Shown here one piece after another: positions 1 to 10,100 of a DNA stretch of 64,000 nt; the first letter of the stretch is position 1; every line of letters starts with the position of its first letter. This stretch comes from Aeromonas sp. FDAARGOS 1405 (GTDB taxonomy: Bacteria > Pseudomonadota > Gammaproteobacteria > Enterobacterales > Aeromonadaceae), in NCBI RefSeq assembly GCF_019048265.1, contig NZ_CP077311.1, forward strand, positions 1,588,001 to 1,652,000. Direction: 5' to 3'. The notes beneath the pieces were generated by a model that did not search any database, was not told the origin of the DNA, and saw nothing but the letters and a program-made list of their open reading frames with translations. Made by a program: the position numbers and the translations under genes.

Positions 1-1
1 G

Positions 2-775
2 ATCTTCGCCAGCTTCAGCCACTTCGTGGCCGTGGCTCATGCCATCGTGATGCGAATGGTGACCCTGGTGCTGCGCCTGACCCCGTTTGGCGTACTGGCG
101 CTGATGACCAAGGTGGTCTCCGGCTCCAACTATGCTGACATCCTCAACCTGCTCAGCTTTGTGATGGCCTCTTACGGCGCTATCGCCATCATGTTTGTCG
201 TGCACCTGCTGCTGGTGAGCATGGTCGGCATCAACCCGCTGCGCTTCCTCAAGAAGATCACGCCGGTGCTGGCGTTTGCCTTCACCTCGCGCACCAGTGC
301 GGGCTCCATCCCGATGAACGTGCAGACCCAGACCAAGTCGCTGGGTATTCCTGAGGGGATCGCCAACTTCGCCGCCTCCTTCGGTTCCACCATCGGCCAG
401 AACGGCTGCGCCGGTATCTATCCGGCCATGCTGGCCGTGATGATTGCGCCGACCGTCGGGGTTAACCCGATGGATCCCGGCTTTATCATGACCCTGATCG
501 CCATCATCACAGTCAGCTCCTTCGGGGTGGCCGGGATTGGCGGTGGCGCCACCTTTGCCGCGCTGATCGTGCTCTCCGCGCTGGACTTCCCGGTGGCGCT
601 GGCCGGTCTGCTTATCTCCATCGAGCCGCTGATCGACATGGGCCGTACCGCGCTCAACGTTTCCGGCTCCATCACCGCAGGGACGGTCACCAGCCGCCTG
701 ATGGGCGAGACCGACATGCATGTGTTCAACAGCGATCACGAAGTGAGTCTGGACGGCGAAGAGTCCACCGTCTGA
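2..775 (+). CDS. tcyP: L-cystine/dicarboxylate-type Na+ symporter, TcyP-like (5' truncated)
   Basis: The reading frame is open from the window edge, so the N-terminus is missing; about 257 residues remain of a family of roughly 460. The sequence follows E. coli TcyP (YdjN) from memory almost segment by segment: [14 protein letters not shown], TFAFTSRxSAxSIP-like (here [14 protein letters not shown]), the conserved [14 protein letters not shown] loop, [16 protein letters not shown] and the C-terminal [15 protein letters not shown]. These are the re-entrant loop and substrate-binding regions of the sodium:dicarboxylate symporter (glutamate transporter) fold. The expected role is sodium-coupled uptake of cystine across the inner membrane. 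The stop is followed by about 100 bp containing a large palindrome before the next gene. Cystine specificity rests on resemblance only. Confidence 0.85.
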   Translation: MFASFSHFVAVAHAIVMRMVTLVLRLTPFGVLALMTKVVSGSNYADILNLLSFVMASYGAIAIMFVVHLLLVSMVGINPLRFLKKITPVLAFAFTSRTSAGSIPMNVQTQTKSLGIPEGIANFAASFGSTIGQNGCAGIYPAMLAVMIAPTVGVNPMDPGFIMTLIAIITVSSFGVAGIGGGATFAALIVLSALDFPVALAGLLISIEPLIDMGRTALNVSGSITAGTVTSRLMGETDMHVFNSDHEVSLDGEESTV

Positions 776-829
776 TTTGCTGTCGGTTGATCTGCCCGTG
801 GAAAGGGGTGACTCTTTCCCGTCATAGAC

Positions 830-855
830 CGCAGGGAGGGCATGCCCTCCCTGCG
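830..855. repeat. 26-bp perfect palindrome
   Basis: A perfect 13+13 bp inverted repeat with a central CATG lies between the symporter stop and the ATG at 874. It is GC rich and would fold into a strong hairpin in either RNA strand, but no T-tract follows. It ends 18 bp before the start codon, leaving the GAGAGGAAAA ribosome-binding site free. It could be a terminator for the symporter or an mRNA-stabilising element. Confidence 0.5.
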
Positions 856-873
856 CCATCGAGAGGAAAAACT

Positions 874-2202
874 ATGAGAATTCTGATCATCGGTGGCGAA
901 GCCGCCGGTATGAGTGCGGCGGCCAAGGCACGCCGTCTGGCCATCGATGCCGAAATCGTGGTGTATGAGGCCTCCGAGGTGATCTCCTTTGGTGCCTGCG
1001 GCCTGCCTTACTTCGTCGGTGACGAGTTTCAGGAGCCCGGTTACATGGCCGAGTTCACCCCCGAGCAGTTCGCCGCCAAGGGGATCGAGGTCAAGATTGG
1101 CCATCGGGTGCTGAGCGTTGACGCAACTGCCCAGACCTTGGTGGTGGAGCATAACGGCGACACCTTCACCGATCGCTACGACCGGCTGATGATCGCCACC
1201 GGTGCCCGCGAAGTGATGCCCCCCATCCCCGGTTTGCAGCAGCAAGGGGTATTCGGTCTGCGCCGGATGGCCGATGGGTTGGCATTGAAGGCGGCGGTGC
1301 AAGACAAGAACAATCGCCGCGCCGTGGTGATCGGCTCCGGCTTTATCGGGCTGGAAGTGGTCGAGGCGCTGGTCCATCAGGGTAAAGAGGTGCGTCTCAT
1401 CGAACTGACGGATCGAGTCATCCCCGATGCGTTTGATGGCGAGATCACCCAGCACATCGAAACAGAACTGCGCGAGCAGGGGGTATCTCTCCATCTGGGT
1501 GAGCGAGTTGAAGCACTGCTGGGGGATGGTCGGGTGACCGGCGTGCGCACCAGCCAGGGCGAGTACGAGGCCGATATCGTGGTGGTCTGCACCGGGGTGA
1601 AGCCCAACACCGAGTTTCTGGCTAATACCGGCATCGAGCGGCTCGGCAATGGTGCCATCAAGGTGGACCGTCAGGGGCGCAGCTCGCTGGCCAACGTCTG
1701 GTCGGCCGGCGACTGTGCCAGCGTCTGGCACAGCGTAAAGCAGCAGCAGGTCTATGTACCGCTCGCCACCATCGCCAACAAGCTGGGGCGCATGGTGGGT
1801 GAGAACCTGGCCGGGGCCGAGCAGGAGTTCCCGGGTACCCTCGGTTCTGCGGCGCTCAAGGTGTTGGGGCTGGAGGCGGGCCGTACCGGCCTCTCCGAGC
1901 AGGAAGCCAAGGCGATGGGCATCGACTATCGCACCGTGGTGATCAAGGACAAGTGCCACACCAACTACTGCCCGGGTCAGTCCGACATTCACGTCAAGCT
2001 GGTCTACGAGGCGGGCAGCAAGCGGCTGCTGGGCGGCCAGATCCTCGGTCGCAAGGGGGCGGTACACCGCATTGACGCTCTGGCGGTGGCCATCACCATG
2101 GGGGTGACCACCGAGCAGCTCGGCATGCTGGACTTTGCCTACGCGCCGCCCTTCTCCCGCACTTGGGATGCCCTGAACGTGGCGGGCAACGTCGCGAAGT
2201 AA
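874..2202 (+). CDS. CoA-disulfide reductase / NADH-oxidase-type flavoprotein
   Basis: This is a 442-residue FAD-dependent pyridine nucleotide-disulfide oxidoreductase. The N-terminal dinucleotide fold is IIGGEAAGMSAA (about 5-16). A single redox cysteine, Cys42 in FGACGLPYF, replaces the usual CxxxxC pair, as in CoA-disulfide reductases and NADH oxidases. A second NAD(P)H-binding fold is at VVIGSGFIGLEV (about 150), an FAD motif is SAGDCA, and the C-terminal dimer domain carries YAPPFSRTWD. The start is the ATG after GAGAGGAAAA; an upstream in-frame ATG would run through the palindrome and lacks a good site. It probably reduces CoA disulfide or related low-molecular-weight disulfides (or polysulfide) with NAD(P)H in the cytoplasm. 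No rhodanese domain is fused to it. Confidence 0.85.
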   Translation: MRILIIGGEAAGMSAAAKARRLAIDAEIVVYEASEVISFGACGLPYFVGDEFQEPGYMAEFTPEQFAAKGIEVKIGHRVLSVDATAQTLVVEHNGDTFTDRYDRLMIATGAREVMPPIPGLQQQGVFGLRRMADGLALKAAVQDKNNRRAVVIGSGFIGLEVVEALVHQGKEVRLIELTDRVIPDAFDGEITQHIETELREQGVSLHLGERVEALLGDGRVTGVRTSQGEYEADIVVVCTGVKPNTEFLANTGIERLGNGAIKVDRQGRSSLANVWSAGDCASVWHSVKQQQVYVPLATIANKLGRMVGENLAGAEQEFPGTLGSAALKVLGLEAGRTGLSEQEAKAMGIDYRTVVIKDKCHTNYCPGQSDIHVKLVYEAGSKRLLGGQILGRKGAVHRIDALAVAITMGVTTEQLGMLDFAYAPPFSRTWDALNVAGNVAK

Positions 2203-2227
2203 CAGGCGCTGGTCAGGCGGAAAATGA

Positions 2228-2261
2228 GAAGAGGCGGCACAGGGGGCCGCCTCTTCTTTTT
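2228..2261 (+). terminator. Intrinsic terminator after the CoA-disulfide-reductase-like gene
   Basis: An 11-bp perfect stem (2228-2238 with 2246-2256), a 7-nt loop and a T5 run follow the stop codon by about 25 bp. It faces the convergent arn operon. Confidence 0.85.
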
Positions 2262-2274
2262 GTTTAAAGCTGCC

Positions 2275-2682
2275 TCAGGGATTGGCAGGGGGATCTTGCC
2301 GCTCCGGCTTGCCTGTCGCCGGTTTGCTGCCGACCAGCACTGCGCCGAAGAAGATAAGCGCAACGCCTGCCGCCTTGCTCGCCACCAGCGGTTCGGCAAA
2401 GGCCGGCATGCTCACCGCCAGCAGATAGACCAGCCCGTAACTGGTGCTGAGCAGCGGGTAGGCGATATTGAGCGGCGTCGAGTGCAGCGCCGCCAGCCAG
2501 CAGAGCAGCGACAGCCCGTAGCAGAGGATGCCGATGGCGATGGTGAGGAGCGGCAGGGGGTGAGCCAGCATCACGGCGGGATCGGCTTGCCACTCAGGGA
2601 GGCTGATTGCCCCCCACTTCATGCAGAGTTGCGCCACCGTCACCAGCACTATGCTGCCCAGTACGTAGAGATAACCCTTCAT
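2275..2682 (-). CDS. arnF: Undecaprenyl-phosphate-Ara4N flippase subunit ArnF
   Basis: This 135-residue, four-helix inner-membrane protein of the EamA/SMR-like type is the last gene of arnBCADTEF. It starts at the ATG that overlaps the arnE stop by 4 bp (2679-2682), indicating translational coupling. ArnE and ArnF form a heterodimer that moves Ara4N-phosphoundecaprenol from the cytoplasmic to the periplasmic face. Four hydrophobic segments are visible (about 3-20, 45-68, 73-95, 99-120), followed by a polar tail. A much longer frame extends upstream antisense to nothing useful and simply reads through arnE out of frame; it was ignored. Confidence 0.93.
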   Translation of the reverse strand: MKGYLYVLGSIVLVTVAQLCMKWGAISLPEWQADPAVMLAHPLPLLTIAIGILCYGLSLLCWLAALHSTPLNIAYPLLSTSYGLVYLLAVSMPAFAEPLVASKAAGVALIFFGAVLVGSKPATGKPERQDPPANP

Positions 2683-3023
2683 AGCAGACCTCCCAACAAC
2701 AGGGCGCCGACGATGATGGCGGCAGCCCCCAGCCAGTTGCGGCTGCTCACCGGCTCGCGGAAAAAGAGGCGCGAGCCGAGCATCACCAGCACCAGATTGA
2801 GGCTGAGCATGGGGTAGGCCATGCTCAGTGGCAGCCGCTGTAGCAGGTAGATCCAGAGCAGCATACCGCTGCCAAGGGCTGCAACGCTCCCCAGCAACCA
2901 GGGGGAAGCGAGCTTCTGCCAGTGGTCGTGCGGTGTGCGTTGCCAGCTGATGACCGCCTGCTTTTGCAGCATCTGTCCCGCACTGGTGAGGAGGCTGACC
3001 AGCAGGAGGAGCAGGATATCCAT
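2679..3023 (-). CDS. arnE: Undecaprenyl-phosphate-Ara4N flippase subunit ArnE
   Basis: This 114-residue, four-helix membrane protein has the ArnE length and order of features: an N-terminal helix with a GQMLQKQA motif, then WLLGSVAALGSGMLLWIYLLQ-type helices and PLSMAYPMLSLN, a family signature. Its ATG overlaps the arnT stop by one base (ATGA at 3023), and its stop overlaps the arnF start. It works with ArnF to flip undecaprenyl-phosphate-Ara4N. Confidence 0.93.
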   Translation of the reverse strand: MDILLLLLVSLLTSAGQMLQKQAVISWQRTPHDHWQKLASPWLLGSVAALGSGMLLWIYLLQRLPLSMAYPMLSLNLVLVMLGSRLFFREPVSSRNWLGAAAIIVGALLLGGLL

Positions 3024-4666
3024 CAGCGACTCCCGTGGTAGACGAGCAGAGTGAAGCGGTGACTGCGGATGGTCTGGTCTGCCGGAGGCAGCGCAGCGAT
3101 CTCCTCGTCATCATTGGTGCGCAGCAACAGGGCTAACTGCCCCTTCTTGCGTGCCTGTGCCAGCCAGTTCGGGAACTCCTCTTGCGTGATGTAGCGCCCC
3201 TTGCCATCGGGATAGTCAAGGCCATATCTCAGCTCACCCATGCTATCGAGCAGGTTGACCTCGCTGCGTTTGGTCTCCCAGGCGATGGAGGAGGCGGTAC
3301 CCACCTCGTTGGCCAGCAGGGTGTGGGACTCCATCAGGATCTCCCGGTTGGCCTTGATGAAGTGCTCCGGCAGTTTGGAGTCCACCAGCGATAACGGCAG
3401 CGCCAGCGGCAGGGCGATGGCCAGCACCATGGGACAGAATGCACTCAGCTGCCAGCTACGGGCGGGGGCTACCAGCTGGATAAAGCCAAGCAGCGACCAG
3501 CCGACGAAGATGGCCATGGCGATGGCCAGCTTGCCCATCTCGTGGCGGCCGTAGACCGCATGTTGCGGCGAGAAGGCCAGTACCGCCAGCACTCCCACGC
3601 AGATCAGGCCAAACAGGCCGTTGATCCAGGCGTTGAGGCGAAATGGCTGATCCCGTCCCTCCTTCAGGGCATTGACCGCGCTGTTGGCGAGCAGGATGGC
3701 CAGCGGGGCGAAGCAGGGCAGAATATAGGTGAGCAGCTTGCCCTTGGCGATGCTGAAGAAGATGAAGGGCAGTACCAGCCAGACCAGCAAATAGAGAGTC
3801 TGCGGACCTACCTTGCGCTCCTGCCACCCTTGTCGGAATGCTCCCGGCAGTAGTCCCAGCCAGGGCAGGGTGCCGAGCAGTCCCATCGGCAGGTAGTACC
3901 AGAAGGGGGATTTGTGTTGGGCATCTTCCGAGGCGAAACGCTGGATGTGCTCAATCCAGAAGAAGTAGTGCCAGTAGTCCGGCTCCCGCTGATGAATGGC
4001 GATGGCCCAGGGGGCGGCCAGCAGGGCGGCGCTCAGGATGGCCAGCGGCCCGAAGCGCACCAGCTCGAGCAGGCGTCCCTGGGTCAGCATATATGGGACA
4101 AGTACGATTACCGGCACCGCCAGCGCGATAAAGCCCTTGGTGAGGAAACCCATACCGCAGGCGAGACCAAATAGCAGATAGCCCGCCATCCTGCGACCGG
4201 GTGGCCCCTCCTGCCGGATGAGGTAGAAGCTCACCATGGCGGCGTTGAGCCAGAGGGTCACCATGGCATCCAGCACACTGTAGGTGCCGATGCCGTAGAC
4301 AATCAGGGTCGAGAGATAGATGAGGCTGGCGAACCACGCCTTGCGCCGGCACTGCCAGAGCTGGAGGGTAAACCAGAAGACCAGCAACGCGCTCAGCCCG
4401 GTCGAGGCGGCTGAGGCGAAGCGGACGGCAAAGTTGCTCTCGCCGAACATCAGCTGGCTGAGGCTGTTGAACCAGTAACCGGCGATGGGTTTCTCGAAGT
4501 AGCGCAGGCCGAGGAAGTGGGGCACCACCCAGTCACCCGTGGTGAGCATCTCCCGGCTGATTTCGGCGTAACGGTTTTCGTCCGGGCTCCACAGCATCCG
4601 CTGGTTGAGCGGCAGCAGGTAAAAGAGCAGAAAGAAAAGGGGCAGGGCCCATCGGGTCATCTTCAT
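3023..4666 (-). CDS. arnT: Lipid A Ara4N transferase ArnT
   Basis: This 547-residue polytopic GT-C glycosyltransferase transfers Ara4N from undecaprenyl phosphate to lipid A phosphates in the periplasm, lowering the negative charge and reducing polymyxin binding. The first periplasmic loop contains the acidic catalytic motif WSPDENRYAEI, followed by MLTTGDWVVPH and YFEKPIAGYW, all characteristic of ArnT. About a dozen hydrophobic helices and a soluble C-terminal domain follow. The start chosen is the ATG at 4666 (MKMTRWALP); an in-frame extension upstream reads into arnD and has no homology. It lies 31 bp downstream of arnD. A second ArnT-like gene at 11455-13137 is clearly divergent from this one. 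Confidence 0.95.
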   Translation of the reverse strand: MKMTRWALPLFFLLFYLLPLNQRMLWSPDENRYAEISREMLTTGDWVVPHFLGLRYFEKPIAGYWFNSLSQLMFGESNFAVRFASAASTGLSALLVFWFTLQLWQCRRKAWFASLIYLSTLIVYGIGTYSVLDAMVTLWLNAAMVSFYLIRQEGPPGRRMAGYLLFGLACGMGFLTKGFIALAVPVIVLVPYMLTQGRLLELVRFGPLAILSAALLAAPWAIAIHQREPDYWHYFFWIEHIQRFASEDAQHKSPFWYYLPMGLLGTLPWLGLLPGAFRQGWQERKVGPQTLYLLVWLVLPFIFFSIAKGKLLTYILPCFAPLAILLANSAVNALKEGRDQPFRLNAWINGLFGLICVGVLAVLAFSPQHAVYGRHEMGKLAIAMAIFVGWSLLGFIQLVAPARSWQLSAFCPMVLAIALPLALPLSLVDSKLPEHFIKANREILMESHTLLANEVGTASSIAWETKRSEVNLLDSMGELRYGLDYPDGKGRYITQEEFPNWLAQARKKGQLALLLRTNDDEEIAALPPADQTIRSHRFTLLVYHGSR

Positions 4667-4697
4667 GAGATCCTCGGTTGCAATCTGGTGAGCGGGT

Positions 4698-5597
4698 TCA
4701 TGGGGCTGCCTTGCAGCCGAGCCACCCTTCGCGTCCCGGCAGGGTGCCGCGCAGCAGATGACCGGTCGGCAGTTGAGTCGGGTCGGACGGGAGCAGCTCG
4801 CCAAGGGGGACGAAGCGGATACCACGCGCTTTGGCCTCACCGAGCAGGGCATCGAACTGATCCGCCATGACGATCCCCTCCACCTCGGCGTGGATGGTGT
4901 AGACATGGGGTCCCGGTTGCGGTGTCGCGCTCAGCTGCTCCAGCAGGAAATGGTTGAAACCGTCGACCGTCACCTGATGCCCCACCACCTCGTCGAAGGT
5001 GGGCAGGTTGACCGGGATCTGCGGGGTGCCGGGCCGTCCATCCTCCAGAATGGGGCGGAACAGGCCGCAGCCGCGGCAGTCGCTGTTGTAGCGAAAGCCG
5101 AACTGCTCCTTGGCTTGGGTGGTGAGAGGATCGGCCCGCCAGCCGGCGGCGGCGGAGCAATCCACCGCGTGCCCCAGGATCTCGCTCAGGGCATCGACTC
5201 CGAGCCGGGTCTGGCGGATCAGCTCGGCCTCGTTCCAGCGACCGGTGTTGGCCTGCCAGCCGTGGTGATCCCAGGCGTGCAGCCCCACCTCGTGACGGGC
5301 GCTGTCGGTGTCGCGCATCAGGGAGCCCAGCTCTCTGCCGATAGGCTTGCCGGGCCAGGCGGTGCCGGCCAGCAGGATATCGAGCCCATACAGAGATGCT
5401 GCGTTGGAGTGCAGCATCTTGAGCAGGAAGCGGGGCTTGAGCAGGCGCCACAGGTGGCGCCCCATGTTGTCGGGACCGACCGAGAAGAAGAAACTCCCCT
5501 TCACCTGATGCCGGTCGAGCAACTGCAGCAGGCGGGGAACCCCGTCACGGGTCCCCCTGAAGGTATCGACGTCGATCCGCAGACCCACCTCAGTCAT
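4698..5597 (-). CDS. arnD: 4-deoxy-4-formamido-L-arabinose-phosphoundecaprenol deformylase ArnD
   Basis: This 299-residue NodB-type polysaccharide deacetylase has the metal-binding elements [10 protein letters not shown] near the N-terminus and [14 protein letters not shown] (His residues of the HxxxH set). It removes the formyl group from undecaprenyl-phosphate-Ara4FN, making the pathway irreversible before flipping. Its start overlaps the arnA stop by 8 bp. Length and motif spacing fit the family, with no sign of damage. Confidence 0.95.
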   Translation of the reverse strand: MTEVGLRIDVDTFRGTRDGVPRLLQLLDRHQVKGSFFFSVGPDNMGRHLWRLLKPRFLLKMLHSNAASLYGLDILLAGTAWPGKPIGRELGSLMRDTDSARHEVGLHAWDHHGWQANTGRWNEAELIRQTRLGVDALSEILGHAVDCSAAAGWRADPLTTQAKEQFGFRYNSDCRGCGLFRPILEDGRPGTPQIPVNLPTFDEVVGHQVTVDGFNHFLLEQLSATPQPGPHVYTIHAEVEGIVMADQFDALLGEAKARGIRFVPLGELLPSDPTQLPTGHLLRGTLPGREGWLGCKAAP

Positions 5598-7581
5598 GCT
5601 CGACTCCTGTGGTGACCGCCCCTTGCAGGAAGAAGTCCAGCGTCTTGCCGATGGTCTCTTCCATCTCGATGGTCGGTTCCCAGTCGATCAGCTTGCGGGC
5701 ATTACGGATGCTCGGACGACGGTGGGAGACATCCTGATAGCCGTCGCCATAGAAGGACTTGCTCTCCACCAGCTTGAAGCCGGCGAACGGCGGGAAGTGG
5801 TCGCGCAGCGGGTGGGCATCGAATTTGGCGAGCAGCACCTCCGCCATCTCGCGAATGCTCGCCTCGTTATCCGGGTTGCCGATGTTGATGATCTGGCCGT
5901 TGCAGCGATTGCCCCTGTTTTCGACGATGCGGAACAGGGCTTCAATGCCATCCTCGATATCGGTGAAGCAGCGTTTCTGGGCGCCGCCATCCACCAGCTG
6001 GATCGGGGTGCCGTCCACCAGATTGAGGATCAGTTGGGTGATGGCGCGGGAACTGCCGATGCGGGCAGAGTCCAGGCTGTCGAGGCGTGGGCCCATCCAG
6101 TTGAAGGGACGGAACAGTGTGAAGTTGAGCCCCTCTTTTTTGCCGTAGGCCCAGATCACCCTATCCAGCAGCTGCTTGGAGACCGAGTAGATCCAGCGCT
6201 GTTTGTTGATGGGGCCGACGATGAGGCGGGATTCATCTTCGTCGAAGCTGTGGTCGTCGCACATCCCGTACACCTCGGAGGTGGAGGGGAAGATGATGCG
6301 CTTGTGGTACTTGACGCAGTAGCGGACGATCTTGAGGTTCTCTTCAAAGTCGAGTTCGAACACCCGCAGCGGGTTGCGGGTGTACTCGATGGGGGTGGCG
6401 ATGGCCACCAGCGGCAGGATCACGTCGCACTTCTTGATGTGGTACTCGATCCACTCGGTGTGGATGCTGATGTCCCCCTCCACGAAGTGGAAGTGGGGGT
6501 GGCCGATGAAGCGTTCCACTGCGCTGGAGCCGATGTCGAGGCCATAGACCTCGTAGCCGCCATCCTTGAGCAGGCGCTCGGTCAGGTGGTTGCCGATAAA
6601 GCCGTTGACGCCGAGGATCAGCACTCGGGTCAGGCGCGCCTTGCGCAGGGCATTGCTCGCCTTGGCGCCGATCTTCATCCCTTCGACCAGCCCCAGTTCG
6701 CGGGCAAGTTGGGCACCGCGTACATAAAGTCCCCCTTCGGCCTGGCCGGTCAGGATCTCCAGCACCCCCTCACCACAGGCCACCCGCAGCGGGTCGTGGG
6801 AGAGAATGGTGCCCGGCTGCTGGTCGCTCTGGATCGCCAGCGGCTTTGCCTGCCAGACCGTCAGCTTGCGATCACCGGCGAAGCTGAAGGCTCCCGGGTA
6901 GGGCTGGGTAACGGCACGTACCAGGTTATAGAGATCCCTAGCGGGCTTATCCCAGTGCAGTTCGCCATCGGCCGGGGTGCGGCGACCATAGTAGCTTGCC
7001 TTGCTCTCGTCCTGCGGGGTGAAGGTGGCGTCACCGCGCTTGAGTTTGACCAGCTCCCCTTCCAGCAGGGCGCGGGCTGCCTGGCGCATCTTGCCATGCA
7101 GGGTCAGCGCGGTGTCATCGTGGGCAATGGTTACTGCCTGTTGGGCAAGGATATCGCCGGCATCGGCACGGGCTGTCATCCGGTGCAGGGTCATGCCGGT
7201 TTCGCGTTCGCCGTTGACCAGACACCAGTTGATGGGCGCCCGGCCACGATAGGCAGGCAGCAGGGATCCATGCAGATTGAAGGCCCCGACGGTCGGGATA
7301 TCGAGGAGTTCCTGCTTGAGCAGGTTGCGGTAGTAGAAGGAGAAGATGGCCTCGGGCGCCAGTTCGCGGATACGCTCGACCCAGAGCGGGTGGTTCACGT
7401 CTTCGGGAGAGAAGACCGGCAGGTCGTGATCGGCACAGAGTTGGGCGACCGAGTCGAAGAAGCGGTTCTCGCCCGGATCGTCGGCATGGGTAAAGACCGC
7501 CTGGATCTGGTAGCCGGCCTGAAGCAGGGACTCGATACCGGTGCAGCCGATATCGTGATAGGCAAAGACGACAACGTTCAT
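5590..7581 (-). CDS. arnA: Bifunctional UDP-Ara4N formyltransferase / UDP-glucuronate decarboxylase ArnA
   Basis: This 663-residue two-domain enzyme has an N-terminal formyltransferase domain (about 1-300) with the catalytic trio Asn102, His104 (NLHGSLLP) and Asp140, the same numbering as in E. coli. The C-terminal short-chain dehydrogenase domain (from about 315) begins with [10 protein letters not shown] and has STSEVYG plus a YSVSKQ motif for oxidative decarboxylation of UDP-glucuronate. It acts before ArnB (decarboxylation) and after ArnB (N-formylation). Its start overlaps the arnC stop by 4 bp. A 663-residue frame on the opposite strand mirrors it and is a codon-bias shadow. Confidence 0.97.
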   Translation of the reverse strand: MNVVVFAYHDIGCTGIESLLQAGYQIQAVFTHADDPGENRFFDSVAQLCADHDLPVFSPEDVNHPLWVERIRELAPEAIFSFYYRNLLKQELLDIPTVGAFNLHGSLLPAYRGRAPINWCLVNGERETGMTLHRMTARADAGDILAQQAVTIAHDDTALTLHGKMRQAARALLEGELVKLKRGDATFTPQDESKASYYGRRTPADGELHWDKPARDLYNLVRAVTQPYPGAFSFAGDRKLTVWQAKPLAIQSDQQPGTILSHDPLRVACGEGVLEILTGQAEGGLYVRGAQLARELGLVEGMKIGAKASNALRKARLTRVLILGVNGFIGNHLTERLLKDGGYEVYGLDIGSSAVERFIGHPHFHFVEGDISIHTEWIEYHIKKCDVILPLVAIATPIEYTRNPLRVFELDFEENLKIVRYCVKYHKRIIFPSTSEVYGMCDDHSFDEDESRLIVGPINKQRWIYSVSKQLLDRVIWAYGKKEGLNFTLFRPFNWMGPRLDSLDSARIGSSRAITQLILNLVDGTPIQLVDGGAQKRCFTDIEDGIEALFRIVENRGNRCNGQIINIGNPDNEASIREMAEVLLAKFDAHPLRDHFPPFAGFKLVESKSFYGDGYQDVSHRRPSIRNARKLIDWEPTIEMEETIGKTLDFFLQGAVTTGVEHD

Positions 7582-8558
7582 GATTGAGTTTCCTGTTGCG
7601 AAGCATCCGGGGTGGAGCGAACGATTTGGTGAATGAAGTAGCGGGGACGGGCGCGCACATCGGTATACATTCGGCCTATGTACTCACCCAGCAGTCCCAT
7701 CCCGATCAGCTGTACGCCGACAAAGGTGAAGAGAATGGCAAACAGGGTGAAGACGCCATCTGCTGCCCAGTCGGCACCCAGTAACAGGCGCAGCAGCAGC
7801 AGCAGGATCGAGAAGATGAAGCCGATCCCCGCCACCACGCTGCCGACGATGCTGAGCAGGCGTAGCGGGGCCGTGGTCATGCAGGTGACCAGGTCGTACA
7901 TCAGGTTGATAAGGTGCATCAGGCCGTATTTGGATTCGCCGTGGGCCCGCTCGGCGTGGCCCACCTCCAGCTCTGTGGTACGGCGGGCAAAGCTGTTGGC
8001 TAGGATGGGGATGAAGGTGCTGCGCTCCTGACAGCAGAGCATGGCGTCGATGATGTGGCGGCGATAGGCACGCAGCATGCAGCCGTAGTCGCTCATCTGG
8101 ACGCCGGTGGCCCGCTGTACCGACTTGTTGATAAAGCGGGAGGCTGTTTTGCGAAACCAGGAGTCCTGCCGGTTGCGGCGGATGGTACCGACCACGTCAT
8201 ACCCTTCCATGGCGCTGGCGACCAGCCGCGGGATCTCTTCCGGCGGGTTCTGCAGATCGGCATCCAGGGTGATCACCAGATCCCCTGTTGCCGTCTCGAA
8301 GCCGGCCATGATGGCGGCATGCTGGCCATAGTTGCGGTTGAGCAGCACGGCGACCAGCTTGCTCCCTTCGCGATTGGCGGCTTCGCTGATGATGGTGGCG
8401 GATCGGTCATTGCTGCCGTCGTCGATCAGGATCACTTCGTAATCCTGGCTCAGCTGCTCGCAGGTGTCGGTCACCCGTTGCAGCAGTTCCGGCAGGCTCG
8501 CCTCCTCGTTGTAGATGGGGATGATGACTGAGACCCGTTTGATGTCGTTATGGTTCAC
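7578..8558 (-). CDS. arnC: Undecaprenyl-phosphate Ara4FN transferase ArnC
   Basis: This 326-residue family 2 glycosyltransferase has an N-terminal GT-A domain with [20 protein letters not shown] and [11 protein letters not shown] (metal and nucleotide-sugar binding). Two C-terminal membrane helices (about 235-260 and 270-295) match the DPM1/ArnC architecture. It transfers Ara4FN from UDP to undecaprenyl phosphate at the inner face of the inner membrane. It begins 6 bp after the arnB stop. Confidence 0.95.
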   Translation of the reverse strand: MNHNDIKRVSVIIPIYNEEASLPELLQRVTDTCEQLSQDYEVILIDDGSNDRSATIISEAANREGSKLVAVLLNRNYGQHAAIMAGFETATGDLVITLDADLQNPPEEIPRLVASAMEGYDVVGTIRRNRQDSWFRKTASRFINKSVQRATGVQMSDYGCMLRAYRRHIIDAMLCCQERSTFIPILANSFARRTTELEVGHAERAHGESKYGLMHLINLMYDLVTCMTTAPLRLLSIVGSVVAGIGFIFSILLLLLRLLLGADWAADGVFTLFAILFTFVGVQLIGMGLLGEYIGRMYTDVRARPRYFIHQIVRSTPDASQQETQS

Positions 8559-8564
8559 GTATTG

Positions 8565-9701
8565 TTACTCCAGTATGTCGGTCAGGGCTGCCACGACCCG
8601 ATCCACGTCGGAGAGCGTCATGTCGGGGAAGAGGGGCAGGGTGCAGAGCCGTGACGAGTTCCACTCTGTGTTGGGTAGCGAAAGATCCGGATAGCGCTCC
8701 CGGTAGTACTTCTGGGTGTGTGCAGCGCGAAAATGCAGGCCACTACCGATGCCTCGCTCCTGTAGCGCCTGCATCAGCTGATCGCGATTGAGGCCGCACT
8801 GCTCGGGGTCGACCCGCACCATGAAGAGGTGCCAGGCATGCAGATGGGGGTAGGTGGGAATGGCAAGCGGTGCCAGCGGCAGGTTGGCCAGACGTTCATG
8901 GTAGCGAGACACCAGCTCGACCCGCTTGGCATTGAGCTCGGGCAGTCGGGCCAGCTGCACCAGAGCGATGGCGGCGTTGATGTCGGCCAGGTTGTATTTG
9001 AAGCCCGGCATCAGCACCTCCGCCTGCGGCTTGCGTCCCAGCGTCATGCGGTCGAAGGCATCGACCCCCAGGCCGTGGAATTTCAGCATGCGAGCCTTGT
9101 CGGCCAGCACCTGGTCATCGGTCACCAGCATGCCTCCCTCGGCACAGGTAAGATTTTTGATGGCGTGGAAGGAGAAGATGGCGGTGCCGGTTTCCCCGAC
9201 CCAGCGCGCGCGATAGCGGGTGCCGACTGCATGGGCGGCATCTTCGATAACTGGAATATCGTGCTGGCGACCTAGGGCGAGGATGGGGTCGAGGTCGACC
9301 GGTGCCCCTGCGTAGTGGACCGGGATGATGGCCCGGGTGTTGGGGGTGATGAGCGGTTCTATCTGGTCGGCGCTGACCATCAGAGTATTCCTGTCCACAT
9401 CGACAAAGACCGGGGTGGCCCCCAGCAGGGTGATGATGTTGATGGTGGAGACCCAGGTCTGGGAGGGGGTGATCACCTCGTCACCCGGGCCAATCCCCAG
9501 CGCCATCAGGGTGACATGCATGCCCGCGGTCGCGGAGCAGAGCGCGACCGCATGCTGGCAGCCAAAGGTCTCGCAGAAACGCTGCTCCAGCTCATGATTT
9601 TTCGGACCCGTGGTGATCCATCCCGATTGCAGCACCTCGCTGACGGCACGGATCTCGGCCTCGCCCATGGCAGGCTTTGAGAATGGCAGAAAGTCTTTCA
9701 T
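8565..9701 (-). CDS. arnB: UDP-Ara4O aminotransferase ArnB
   Basis: This 378-residue PLP-dependent DegT/DnrJ/EryC1 aminotransferase uses glutamate to convert UDP-4-keto-arabinose to UDP-Ara4N. The PLP lysine is Lys182 in [15 protein letters not shown], and [11 protein letters not shown] and IEDAAHAVG are family motifs. It is the first gene of the seven-gene arn operon, so the operon promoter must lie in 9702-10100. A TCCGG-rich region (GACCGGAGTC on the coding strand) immediately precedes the ATG. Confidence 0.96.
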   Translation of the reverse strand: MKDFLPFSKPAMGEAEIRAVSEVLQSGWITTGPKNHELEQRFCETFGCQHAVALCSATAGMHVTLMALGIGPGDEVITPSQTWVSTINIITLLGATPVFVDVDRNTLMVSADQIEPLITPNTRAIIPVHYAGAPVDLDPILALGRQHDIPVIEDAAHAVGTRYRARWVGETGTAIFSFHAIKNLTCAEGGMLVTDDQVLADKARMLKFHGLGVDAFDRMTLGRKPQAEVLMPGFKYNLADINAAIALVQLARLPELNAKRVELVSRYHERLANLPLAPLAIPTYPHLHAWHLFMVRVDPEQCGLNRDQLMQALQERGIGSGLHFRAAHTQKYYRERYPDLSLPNTEWNSSRLCTLPLFPDMTLSDVDRVVAALTDILE

Positions 9702-10100
9702 ACGACTCCGGTCTTAATGTCGCAAAAAATAAAATGACGATGAAAATCGGCATTACCGATTTTCACTGGAAATATGCCTGGGGAAAGTGTCGAGATTGCT
9801 CGATATATTTTGAAAGTAGCTGAATAACGAGTTTTTATTCAAGCGCACAGCAACACTTGGTAACAATTACTGCCGCTTTGGTGATGTAAGTTAATATGGA
9901 AATATCTCGTAACAAAAAATTGCTTGGTTTTGTTTTTGGTTGGTGTTTAGCCATTTGCCTAGGTTCACAACCAGAATTATCAGCTGTTGCTGAACGGGTT
10001 GGTTGTCGTTCAAATTGACACTGCTTGTTACAAATTGCCCATAGTGCAATTGGGTAAAGGATGTAAAGTTTCCATCATTACGCATTATGGGAAGGTTGTT
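9702..10100. promoter_or_regulatory. Divergent arnB / ugd control region (no gene)
   Basis: This AT-rich 399-bp interval must hold the promoters of arnBCADTEF (minus) and ugd (plus). The arnB leader contains a perfect 10-bp hairpin at 9741-9765 (TGAAAATCGG with its complement, 5-nt loop). On the minus strand it is followed by a T-rich run 10-20 nt later, 40 nt before the arnB ATG. A GT-rich stretch at 9925-9949 has GGTTTT and TGGTTG hexamers spaced 11 bp start to start, only loosely resembling a PhoP box. I see no convincing PmrA or PhoP operator and no additional ORF. Confidence 0.5.

Noticed and set aside
736..2067. 443-codon minus-strand frame opposite the flavoprotein gene
   Set aside because: No recognisable domain, no ribosome-binding site, and the plus-strand gene has clear FAD and NAD motifs.
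5596..7587. 663-codon open frame on the plus strand opposite arnA
   Set aside because: It mirrors arnA almost end to end, has no family motifs and arises from GC-rich codon bias in the sense gene. Similar mirror frames opposite torA (33214-35733), clpB (17072-18754), topB (39605-41140) and rpoC (58673-60541) were dropped for the same reason.
9925..9949. PhoP box upstream of ugd
   Set aside because: Two GT-rich hexamers at 11-bp spacing match the consensus poorly (second half 4 of 6); a GT-rich stretch can give this by chance.
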